Assembly: GCA_026401055.1 (NCBI GenBank)
Contig: JAPLNP010000491.1
Location: 1-33,973, forward strand
DNA: 33,973 nt
Source of the DNA: Planctomycetia bacterium
Lineage (GTDB): Bacteria > Planctomycetota > Planctomycetia > Pirellulales > Thermoguttaceae
Direction: 5' to 3'
Below are positions 25,677 through 33,025 of the stretch, piece after piece. The notes below the pieces were generated by a model that saw nothing but the letters and a program-made list of their open reading frames with translations, had not been told where the DNA came from and searched no databases. The translations under genes were made by a program, and so were the position numbers. Position 1 is the stretch's first letter. Each line of letters starts with the position of its first letter.

Positions 25677-25989
25677 GCACGCGGGCCCTTTCCCCTCGGC
25701 CCGCGAGCCGTCTTGCCGCGCGGACGCGCGATCCTGAACGCGAACGCCTCCGGCAAGCAACCGGCACGGGGACAACGTGCGGCCGGCGCGATGCGCGTCG
25801 TGGTGGACGGGCCGTCCACCACGTCGCCTCGCGGTTCGGATCGCGCGAGACCGGGTTTCGCCACCACCGGCTTCATCTCCGGTGGCGGCGACAACCCGGA
25901 AGACTGCTCGATCCGGGCGAAGCCGACTTCCGAACCACCGTCGACCACACCGAGTGGCGAGGGTAACAGTCCGCGAAAAAATAACTTCG
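25677..25989. other. Intergenic region with REP-like hairpins
   Basis: No gene is recognised. It contains a perfect 12-base inverted repeat at 25799-25823 (CGTGGTGGACGG and CCGTCCACCACG with one base between), and a second imperfect one at about 25850-25899 with an inner CCACCGG/CCGGTGG stem. These could end the convergent transcripts of the lipoprotein and the sulfatase operon, although no T-run follows. Confidence 0.6.
25799..25823. repeat. Near-perfect 25-base palindrome
   Basis: CGTGGTGGACGG (25799-25810), a single G, and CCGTCCACCACG (25812-25823) pair fully. It lies between convergent genes and is typical of a REP-type hairpin. Confidence 0.75.
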
Positions 25990-27402
25990 CTATTTCCCGA
26001 AGCCGACGCGCCGAAGCCACTCTTCGTGCAGCGCGCGAAGACGATCGACGACGTCGGGGTGGTCGGCGGCGTGGTTGCGCGTTTCGCCCGGGTCGTCGGC
26101 GAGGTCGGACAGGAAGAGCTTCTTGTCGGCCTCGGAGAGCGGCAATCCGCGATTCTTGTCGCTCGTGTCGCGGACGTTGCCGATGAGTTTCCACGCGCCG
26201 TCGCGCGCGGCCCACTGCGCGCCGGCGTCCTCGCCCACCTGCCAATGAACCGCCTCGTGGGGCGTCGGCGCGTCGGCCGAGGCGATCACCTCCGCGAGGC
26301 TCTTGCCGTCGATGTCCGGGTTAACGAGCTTCACGCCGGTTAGCGCGGCGAGCGTCGGCATCCAGTCGCAGCCGTGGGCCAGTTGGGGACGAGTCTGTCC
26401 TTCGGGCAAATGACCGGGCCAGGAAATGATCGCCGGCAGACGGATGCCGCCCTCGAAGAGACTGAACTTCGCCCCGCGGTATGGGCCCGAACTGCCGCCG
26501 CCAAAGAACGCCCGCTCCTCCGTGCTGTGGCCGTTGTCCGATTGGAAGACCACGATCGTGTTCTCCCGCAGGCCGAGTTCGTCGAGCCGCGCGAACAGGC
26601 GGCCGAGGTTCTCGTCGAGCGTCGAGACGAACGCCGCGTAGTACCGCCGCGGAAAGGGCAGCGATTGGTAGCGATCGAGCCATTTCGCGTAGCCCTGGTA
26701 CGGATAATGCGGCATGTTCAGGGCGAAGTACATGAAGAACGGCCGGGTCCGGTTGGCCTCCATGAACCGGCCCGCCTCGGCGACCATCAGTTCGGGGAAG
26801 AACTGTCCGTCGTGGTGGACTTCCTTGCCGTTGCGCCAAAGGTCGTGGCGATTGGGTCCGTTCCAGTAGAAGAAGTGCGAGTAGTTGTCGATGCACCCGC
26901 CGAGGAAGCCGAAGGAATCGTCGAACCCTTGCTCGTTCGGGGTCATGCCCTTGGCGAAGCCCAGGTGCCACTTGCCGACGTGCGCGGTGGCGTAGCCGGC
27001 GGCCTTGAACATCTCGGCCAGGGTGATCTGCTCGGCGGGCAGCCCCCGCGTGCCGTCGTCCATGTCGGCGTCGATCGGCGGCGACGCGGCGTTGGTCGAC
27101 AGCCCGGCGCGCAACGGGTAGCGACCCGTCAGCAGGCCCGCGCGGCTGGGCGAGCAAACCGGCGCGGGGGCGTAGAACTGCGTGAACCGCACGCCGCGTC
27201 GGGCGAGTCCGTCGACGGCCGGCGTTTCCAGATCGCTTGCCCCATAGCAGCCCAAGTCAACGGATCCCAGATCGTCGACGTAGATGACAATCACGTTGGG
27301 CGGCCGATCGCCTGCGGCAAAGGATGCCGCGACGGCGGCCAGCGACGCCCACGCCGCGACGAAACCAAGCGTAACGCTCCTGATGCACCGGCAAGCCATC
27401 AC
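25990..27402 (-). CDS. Secreted sulfatase (formylglycine type)
   Basis: A 470-residue arylsulfatase-like enzyme that removes sulfate from a sulfate ester, likely in the periplasm. It has a signal peptide (TLGFVAAWASLAAVAASFAA), metal-binding Asp43 and Asp44 in YVDDLG, the C-x-P-S-R formylglycine motif CSPSR at 83-87 (Cys83 to be oxidised), GKWHLG, and QSDNG further on for metal and substrate. The C-terminal part is the usual small subdomain. It starts at ATG 27402 and lies three bases after the stop of the BNR protein upstream, so it is the last gene of a three-gene operon. The real substrate is unknown; a sulfated polysaccharide is likely from context. Confidence 0.92.
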   Translation of the reverse strand: MMACRCIRSVTLGFVAAWASLAAVAASFAAGDRPPNVIVIYVDDLGSVDLGCYGASDLETPAVDGLARRGVRFTQFYAPAPVCSPSRAGLLTGRYPLRAGLSTNAASPPIDADMDDGTRGLPAEQITLAEMFKAAGYATAHVGKWHLGFAKGMTPNEQGFDDSFGFLGGCIDNYSHFFYWNGPNRHDLWRNGKEVHHDGQFFPELMVAEAGRFMEANRTRPFFMYFALNMPHYPYQGYAKWLDRYQSLPFPRRYYAAFVSTLDENLGRLFARLDELGLRENTIVVFQSDNGHSTEERAFFGGGSSGPYRGAKFSLFEGGIRLPAIISWPGHLPEGQTRPQLAHGCDWMPTLAALTGVKLVNPDIDGKSLAEVIASADAPTPHEAVHWQVGEDAGAQWAARDGAWKLIGNVRDTSDKNRGLPLSEADKKLFLSDLADDPGETRNHAADHPDVVDRLRALHEEWLRRVGFGK

Positions 27403-27405
27403 GAT

Positions 27406-28554
27406 CTACTTCCCCACGAAATCCGCTTCCTTCAGACTCAGGCAGACCTTGCCGTCAAATCGCGTGATCACCCACAACTCGCCGGGCCGGCGCTCGAAGA
27501 GGTACGGATAGCTCAAGCCTCCGCCGGGCACGCGGGCGATCACCACGGGCTTGGTCCAGGTCTTTCCGTCGTCGCTGGAGAAGGCCAACGAAAGCTCCTC
27601 GCGATGCCAGGACGCCGCGGGTTCGCTGGTGCGGTTGCCGCCGGCGCTGCGCTGGGCGCTCTCCTTCCCCTCGCCGCGGAGCCGGTTCCAAACCAGCGCC
27701 AGCCGGCCGCTGGCCAGGCGCACGAGATAGCCCGGGGCACTGGACGCATCAAGCTGGCTCGGTCGGATTTCGCGCCAGTAGCGGCCGTCGTCGGAGTACG
27801 CCTCCCAGAAGCGATCGAGGCTGGTCCGCAAGAGCATCAGCACGCGAGCGCCCGCGAGTTCGGCCACCGTGGCTTCCATCGCGCCGACGTGGTCACCGCG
27901 TCCGCCGAGGTCGATGACGTTGCCCCGCAGCCAGGTCTTGCCGTCGTCGTCCGAGACGCAGGTGAACGTGGCGTGCCGGTTGCGGTCGAGCATGCATTGG
28001 ATCGGCGCGACGATCCGGCCGGCGGAAGTCTGGATGATGCCGATCAGGGCCCCGCAGTAGCCATCGAGCAGCCTCTGCCGGTCGATCCAGGTCTTCCCTT
28101 CGTCGAGGCTTCGGACTGCCCAGACGTCGAGTTTTGTGTCCGCCGTGGTCTCGTTCTTCGCCGTGTCCCACGCGAAGTGCATCCCGGCAATGTCCATGTA
28201 GACCATGACCAGAACGCCGGATTTGGTTTTGACCAACACGCAGGAGTCGCTCGGAGTTCCCGGGCCGGGACCGACCTCGATGGGCCGCGGCGCCGACCAG
28301 GTCTTGCCGTCGTCGCGGGTGGTCGTCGTGCCGCTGCCCTGGACCGTCAACAGGCTGCCGTCGGCCAGTTCGACCAGTCCCGGCACCGATGCGTCGCCGG
28401 CAAACGGCAGCCGCGTGCATCGCGGGTCGAGAACCAACGGCCGCCCTCGCCAAGTCTCGTTCGCGGTGCCTTGCGGTTCTTGCGCAAGGGCCGGGTTGCC
28501 GGACAGGAAGATCGCCAGGGCGATCGAGACGAAAATCACGGTTTCGCGGTTCAT
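27406..28554 (-). CDS. Secreted BNR-repeat protein (sialidase-like)
   Basis: A 382-residue protein with signal peptide (MNRETVIFVSIALAIFLSGN). ATG 28554 is preceded by AAGGAG at good spacing. It contains five Asp-box-like repeats S-x-D-x-G-x-x-W, seen as TRDDGKTW, SLDEGKTW, SDDDGKTW, SDDGRYW and SSDDGKTW. These mark six-bladed sialidase/exo-alpha-sialidase beta-propellers, and many planctomycete members are annotated as exo-alpha-sialidase or BNR proteins without proven sialidase activity. It lies between two sulfatases, with gaps of ten and three bases, in one operon. I call the fold, not the substrate. Confidence 0.88.
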   Translation of the reverse strand: MNRETVIFVSIALAIFLSGNPALAQEPQGTANETWRGRPLVLDPRCTRLPFAGDASVPGLVELADGSLLTVQGSGTTTTRDDGKTWSAPRPIEVGPGPGTPSDSCVLVKTKSGVLVMVYMDIAGMHFAWDTAKNETTADTKLDVWAVRSLDEGKTWIDRQRLLDGYCGALIGIIQTSAGRIVAPIQCMLDRNRHATFTCVSDDDGKTWLRGNVIDLGGRGDHVGAMEATVAELAGARVLMLLRTSLDRFWEAYSDDGRYWREIRPSQLDASSAPGYLVRLASGRLALVWNRLRGEGKESAQRSAGGNRTSEPAASWHREELSLAFSSDDGKTWTKPVVIARVPGGGLSYPYLFERRPGELWVITRFDGKVCLSLKEADFVGK

Positions 28555-28564
28555 GGCAACTCCT

Positions 28565-30031
28565 TCATTCTTTCTGGGTACCGGGGGAGGGAACTTGGGC
28601 CTGGACGTCGGACCGCCACTGGCGCAGTTCGGCCCGCAGGGCATCGGCCAGTTCCGGCCGCGCCGAAGCCTGGTCGCGCGTCTCGCCAAGGTCCTCGGCA
28701 AGGTTGTACAACTCGACGCGAGAATCCTCGAAATACTCAAGCAGCTTCCAGTCGCCCCGGCGGATCGAACCGACCGGCGTGGTCGTCGCGTAGTAGTGCG
28801 GAAAGTGCCAGAAGAGCGATTTCCGCGGGAGCGATCCGCTCGGGTCGCGAAGAAGCGGCGTCAGGCTCACGCCGTCGACGGCTGCGTTGTGCTTGGCGTC
28901 GCCCGGCAGGCCGGTGATCTGAAGAATCGTCGGATAGAAATCGACCGTGCTGACCGGCTCGCGGCAGACGGCTCCCTTGGGCGTCACGCCCGGCCAGCGG
29001 ATCAGCAGCGGCACGCGCACGCCGCCCTCGTAGAGCGAACCCTTTCCGCTGCGCAAAGGCGCGTTGTTGGTGACCGTTTGGCCGCGGTACTGGTTGACGT
29101 ATCCGCCGTTGTCCGAGGTGAAGATCACGACGGTGCGATCGGCGACGCCCAGCGAGTCGAGCTTCGTCAGTACCCGGCCGACGTTGCGGTCGAGCGTCTC
29201 GACCATGGCGGCGTAGATGGGGTTCGTGTGGTTCATGTCCGGGCCAAGACGCTCGCGGCAGGACTCGATCTGATCGTCGGGGGCCTCGATTGGCGTGTGG
29301 ACGGCGTGCCAGCACAGGTTCAGGAAGAACGGGCGGTCGGCCACGCGGTCGAGCACGCGCAGGGCTTCGTCGGTCAGCCGGTCGGTAAGGTACTCGCCCT
29401 TGGCGCCGAACTCCAGATGCGGCACGTAGCGAAAACCGTCGGAAGCCGGGCCGGAATACGGGAAGAAATACGTCGCCGGGGCGCCCCAGTGCGTGCCGCC
29501 GATGTTGACGTCGAATCCTTGCGTCTCGGGAAAGAACGCCGCGTCGCCCAAGTGCCACTTGCCCACGTGCGCCGTCGCGTAACCGGCCGCGTGGAGCACC
29601 TCGGCGAAGGTGGTTTCCTCGTGGGGTAAATCGCCGACGGTAATCGGCGCCAGCAGCTTGCGGTCCTTGACCGGGCGATCGGACGATTCCCGCCACGTCG
29701 TCATTCGGAACCGCGCCGGGTACTTGCCCGTGTGGATCGACGCCCGCGTCGGCGTGCAAACCGGCGCGGCGGCGTAGGCGTCGGTGAAGCGGACGCACTG
29801 CCGGGCGAGCTTGTCCAGTTCGGGCGTGCGGTGCAAGTCGCCGCCCTGACAGGCCAGGTCGGACCAGCCCAAATCGTCCGCCAGCAGGATGACGACGTTC
29901 CACGGGCGATCCGTTTTCGGCGCCTCGGCCGCCGCGGCCCCAGAGGCGATTGTCATTACAACCGCCACCGCGATGGGGCAAAGCAGACGAGACCGCGTTT
30001 TTGCGGCCGATGGAAAGACGCGTGCTCGCAT
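28565..30031 (-). CDS. Secreted sulfatase (formylglycine type)
   Basis: A 488-residue sulfatase, first gene of the minus-strand operon. The signal peptide (RLLCPIAVAVVMTIASGAAA) is followed by Asp52 and Asp53 in LADDLGWSD, the formylglycine motif CTPTR at 92-96 (Cys92, with Thr in place of Ser; still C-x-P-x-R), GKWHLG, and TSDNGG further on. The rest shows the family's C-terminal subdomain. It is distinct from the other sulfatase in the operon, so the two probably act on different sulfate positions of one glycan. Maturation needs a formylglycine-generating enzyme, which is not in the window. The promoter is expected in 30032-30200. Confidence 0.92.
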   Translation of the reverse strand: MRARVFPSAAKTRSRLLCPIAVAVVMTIASGAAAAEAPKTDRPWNVVILLADDLGWSDLACQGGDLHRTPELDKLARQCVRFTDAYAAAPVCTPTRASIHTGKYPARFRMTTWRESSDRPVKDRKLLAPITVGDLPHEETTFAEVLHAAGYATAHVGKWHLGDAAFFPETQGFDVNIGGTHWGAPATYFFPYSGPASDGFRYVPHLEFGAKGEYLTDRLTDEALRVLDRVADRPFFLNLCWHAVHTPIEAPDDQIESCRERLGPDMNHTNPIYAAMVETLDRNVGRVLTKLDSLGVADRTVVIFTSDNGGYVNQYRGQTVTNNAPLRSGKGSLYEGGVRVPLLIRWPGVTPKGAVCREPVSTVDFYPTILQITGLPGDAKHNAAVDGVSLTPLLRDPSGSLPRKSLFWHFPHYYATTTPVGSIRRGDWKLLEYFEDSRVELYNLAEDLGETRDQASARPELADALRAELRQWRSDVQAQVPSPGTQKE

Positions 30032-30360
30032 CGCGTGGGCCTCCTGTCCGAAAGATCGATCGCCGCCCGATCCTCCGAGGGCGCGGGAAACACGGGTAGT
30101 GTCCCCATTGTCCGCGCCCCGTGCCCGCGCCGCAACCCCCGGGGCCTAATACCGCCTTTGGCGGGTAAGGGCCGTAAACCATCTTCATGGACGTCGCCCC
30201 ACATTGCCTTATGACGTCCCCGTGGGAAGCTGAAATCGCGTGCCAGACGGCGGGTGACGGGCTAGAATAAGAGAGAGCGGCCCCCGGATTGGCGGCCGGC
30301 CGCGCCGCGGGGGGACAGTCCCCGATCAACGTTCGTCCCGTGCTGTCGAGGTAACTTGCC
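30032..30360. other. Divergent intergenic region
   Basis: It separates the sulfatase operon from the transglutaminase-like gene and should hold both promoters. TAGAAT at 30263-30268 is a possible -10 box for the plus-strand gene, but no good -35 box precedes it. A GGGGGGACAGTCCCC palindrome-like stretch lies at 30308-30322. I see no gene in it. Confidence 0.45.
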
Positions 30361-31323
30361 GTGCGTACTTCCGTGGTTGCTCTTGCGTTGGCATCTTCGC
30401 TCTTCTTCGCCGCCGCGGCGCCGGCGCAGTTTCAGCAGGGTGATCCGGGCGGGACGCGGTTGGGCGAGGCGCAGACGCAGCGATGGAAGACGGGCATGAT
30501 CGTCACGGCGGTCGGCGGCGCGTGCAAGGGGATCGTCGGCTACGTGCCCGTGCCGGTCGATTGGCCCGAACAGCAGGTCACCGTTGTCGAGGAGGACATC
30601 TCGCCGTCGGCGAAGATCAGCTACCAGACGATCGGCGGCACGATGAAGCTGATGGTGGTCAAGATCCCGATGTTGCCCTCCGGACAGACGGCCAACGCCC
30701 TGGTGACGTTGGAAGTGAAGCGGCACGCCCAGGAGCCGCCGAGCGAAAGCGAGACGGACCAGTACGTTCTGCCGGACGTGAAGAAGTTGCCGCGCGACGT
30801 TCGCGAGTATCTCGGCCCGAGTCCGTACATCGAAAGCCGCCATCCGAAGATCCGCGATCTGGCCAAGGAGATCGGCGCGGACAAGGAGAAGGCTTGGGAG
30901 CAGGTCGAGGCGGTCTACGATTGGGTCCGCGAGAAGGTCGAGTACAAAAACGGCCCGCTCAAGGGCGCCCTGGCCGCGCTGAAGGACGGCACCGGGGATT
31001 GCGAGGAACTGACGTCGCTGTTTATCGCGATTCTCCGGGCGAAGGAGATTCCGGCGCGGACGGTGTGGGTGCCCGGCCACTGCTATCCCGAGTTTTACCT
31101 CGAAGACAAGGAGGGCAAAGGGCATTGGTTTCCGTGCCAGGCCGCCGGCAGCCCGGCGTTCGGCGGGATTCCGGAGAACCGGCCGATCTTGCAGAAGGGC
31201 GACAATTTCCGCCTGCCCGACGACCCTGGCAAGCGAGTCCGCTACCTGCCCGAGCGCGTTACCGGCACCGCCTCGCAGGGCCAGCCCCGCGTGAAGTGGG
31301 TCCGCGAGGCGGTGGGGAAGTGA
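30361..31323 (+). CDS. Secreted transglutaminase-like protein
   Basis: A 320-residue protein with GTG start and signal peptide (RTSVVALALASSLFFAAAAP). GAGG lies about nine bases before GTG 30361. The C-terminal domain is of the transglutaminase-like superfamily: Cys214 in GTGDCEELTSLF, followed by ILRAKEIPARTVWV, and His240 in VPGHCYPEFYL. The Asp usually found after a W-x-x-x sequence is not evident: the region reads HWFPCQAAG. It could be a protease, amidase or non-catalytic version acting in the periplasm. It is a single gene between the sulfatase operon and the DegT gene. Confidence 0.8.
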   Translation: MRTSVVALALASSLFFAAAAPAQFQQGDPGGTRLGEAQTQRWKTGMIVTAVGGACKGIVGYVPVPVDWPEQQVTVVEEDISPSAKISYQTIGGTMKLMVVKIPMLPSGQTANALVTLEVKRHAQEPPSESETDQYVLPDVKKLPRDVREYLGPSPYIESRHPKIRDLAKEIGADKEKAWEQVEAVYDWVREKVEYKNGPLKGALAALKDGTGDCEELTSLFIAILRAKEIPARTVWVPGHCYPEFYLEDKEGKGHWFPCQAAGSPAFGGIPENRPILQKGDNFRLPDDPGKRVRYLPERVTGTASQGQPRVKWVREAVGK

Positions 31324-31366
31324 CCTGGCGGCGGCGCTCCGCAAACGCCCACTCACCGCGGGCTTC

Positions 31367-31393
31367 GGCGTAGTGTGCCACTTACCACTTACC
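31367..31393. repeat. CCACTTACCACTT repeat at DegT stop
   Basis: GTGTGCCACTTACCACTTAC, read on the minus strand, is TAAGTGGTAAGTGGCAC: the TAA stop of the DegT gene is its first three bases. It resembles the blocks at 4668-4701 and 24219-24240. Confidence 0.6.
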
Positions 31394-32726
31394 CAAGTTT
31401 GTCCCGGTTCTCGTGGATCTTCACGATCGCGTTGGCGATGTCATCCATGTCGCTTTTCTCGCCCAAGAGCATGTTCTGGCCAAACCACACGGCTTCCTGG
31501 CAGAGTTGATCGTTCTTGGGCAGGTTCAACTCGTCCCAGTATCGCTTGAGCCGCTCGGCGGGGAACGCGCGGGTGAAGTTCTTCGACGCCAGCGAAGACT
31601 TCAGACCCTCCCAGCGGTACTGCGGCCCATATCCATCGGCAGCCGGCACGCCCTCGGCGGCCAGGGCCTTCAGGAACTTCTCGCGGGGCACGTTGTTGAA
31701 CTCCTCCTTCTTGTACCGCAGCGGATACAGATGATACGCCGCCTGGGTCACCTTGGGGTACAGCTTGTGCGGAACGATGCCCGGGATTCCCTGGAGCTTC
31801 GACGTTAGATACCGGGCGTTCTCGTTGCGGCGCTTCGTGTCGGCGACGAGCCGCTTCATCTGCCCGAGCAGGATCGCCGCCTGGATCTCGGTCAGCCGGC
31901 GGTTGGTGCCCGTGATCGGGTATTCCGTTTCGCCTGTCAGCGTCCCGTGCGGCCGGCCGCAGTTGTGGATCGAGTAGGCCCGGTCCATCAGCTTCTCGTT
32001 GTTGCTGACCACCGCGCCGCCTTCGCCGCAGGTAAGGTGCTTCGAGTTCTGGAAGCTGAAGCACCCGAGGTCGCCCAGGGTGCCGACCTTCTTGCCTCCC
32101 CACTCGGCCAGCCAGGCCTGGCAAGCATCCTCGATCACCACCAGGTTGTGCTTCTTGGCAATCGCGTTGATCCGATCCATGTCCGCCGGCAGACCGAGAA
32201 TGTGCACCGGAAGGATCGCCCGGGTGTTCTCGGTGATCCGCGACTCGATCGTGTCGGGGTCGAGTTGGAAGGTTTCGGGGTCGGTGTCGGCGAACACGGG
32301 CAGGGCGCACGAGTCGAGGATCACGTTGTAGGTGGCAATGAACGTATACGGCGAGGTGATCACCTCGTCGCCCACGCCGATGTCGAGCGTGTTCAGGGCG
32401 GTCAACAGGGCGTTGGTCCCGTTCACCGTGCACAGGCAGCGCTTCACGCCCAAGAGTTCGGCGTACTTCTTCTCGAAGGTCGAGACGGTGTTGCCGGCCA
32501 GCCGGCACCAGACGCCGCTGCGCAACACGTCCAGGACGCTCTGCTCATCGTTCGGGTCCCAGACGGGCCAGCCGAGCCAGCCGCCTTTGTGGACGGGCTC
32601 GCCGCCGAGCAGGGCGAGTTTACCCGCCTTCTTTGCGACGGCCCCCTGCGCTACCGCGCCGCCGGCCAGCACCGCCGCGCCCGATGCCGCCAGAAACCGC
32701 CGCCGGGTCACTTCGCTATTCTTCAT
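31389..32726 (-). CDS. Tat-exported DegT/DnrJ/EryC1/StrS-family aminotransferase
   Basis: A 445-residue PLP-dependent enzyme of the sugar aminotransferase family. Residues 1-30 carry a Tat signal: RRRFLAASGAAVLAGGAVAQ. ATG 32726 is supported by AGGAGCG upstream and by the Tat motif near the start. Catalytic Lys229 lies in SFQNSKHLTCGEGGA, with Asp200 in VVIEDACQA for the PLP nitrogen. The family transfers an amino group to a keto sugar nucleotide. Export of such an enzyme is surprising, because its usual sugar-nucleotide substrates are cytoplasmic. PLP would have to be bound before Tat export. The stop codon lies in a repeat. Confidence 0.88.
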   Translation of the reverse strand: MKNSEVTRRRFLAASGAAVLAGGAVAQGAVAKKAGKLALLGGEPVHKGGWLGWPVWDPNDEQSVLDVLRSGVWCRLAGNTVSTFEKKYAELLGVKRCLCTVNGTNALLTALNTLDIGVGDEVITSPYTFIATYNVILDSCALPVFADTDPETFQLDPDTIESRITENTRAILPVHILGLPADMDRINAIAKKHNLVVIEDACQAWLAEWGGKKVGTLGDLGCFSFQNSKHLTCGEGGAVVSNNEKLMDRAYSIHNCGRPHGTLTGETEYPITGTNRRLTEIQAAILLGQMKRLVADTKRRNENARYLTSKLQGIPGIVPHKLYPKVTQAAYHLYPLRYKKEEFNNVPREKFLKALAAEGVPAADGYGPQYRWEGLKSSLASKNFTRAFPAERLKRYWDELNLPKNDQLCQEAVWFGQNMLLGEKSDMDDIANAIVKIHENRDKLG

Positions 32727-32762
32727 CTTGCTCGCTCCTGTTTGCTGAGGTTGATTGGCTTT

Positions 32763-32829
32763 GCGGCACCGCCGCCCTCGGCGGTGATGGCCTGGCAACT
32801 GACCCAGCCGGGGGCGGCCGGGCTACATT
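32763..32829. repeat. Repeat element, copy 1
   Basis: It begins GCGGCACCGCCGCCCTCGGC and ends in GGGCTACATT. It shares the core CCGCCGCCCTCGGCGGTGAT and CCTGGCAAC with copy 2, but with a shorter middle. The DegT gene is just to its left. Confidence 0.75.
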
Positions 32830-32890
32830 CCGTAGCGTAGGCTTGCGGCACGCCATTGTCGAGCCTTTGCGCCGGCGATGCCGGCGGCAT

Positions 32891-32919
32891 TTCCCAATCC
32901 TCGCATTATCCCCTATAAT
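32891..32919 (+). promoter_or_regulatory. Candidate promoter of the right-edge gene
   Basis: TTCCCA (32891-32896) and a perfect TATAAT (32914-32919) are 17 bases apart. The second copy of the repeat then lies between the promoter and the start codon at 33026. Confidence 0.5.
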
Positions 32920-32939
32920 CGGCGGCTCCCGGGCGACAT

Positions 32940-33025
32940 GTGGCACCGCCGCCCTCGGCGGTGATAGCCTGGCAACGGGCCCCACCGGGGCAACTTCCCC
33001 CAGCCGAGGGCGGCTGGGCCACATT
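32940..33025. repeat. Repeat element, copy 2, with terminal inverted repeats
   Basis: Begins GTGGCACCGCCGCCCTCGGC and ends with CCGAGGGCGGCTGGGCCACA. The ends pair through GCCGCCCTCGGC with flanking GTGGC/GCCAC. It directly abuts the start codon of the next gene. Confidence 0.75.

Larger units (their letters stand above)
32727..33025. other. Intergenic region with two related repeat elements
   Basis: It holds two copies of one element (32763-32829 and 32940-33025) and, between them, a candidate plus-strand promoter. No gene is recognised. Confidence 0.6.

Noticed and set aside
26374-28917. 847-residue plus-strand open frame
   Set aside because: Antisense shadow of the sulfatase operon; composition is Arg/Gly/Val/Ala-rich without any recognisable fold.
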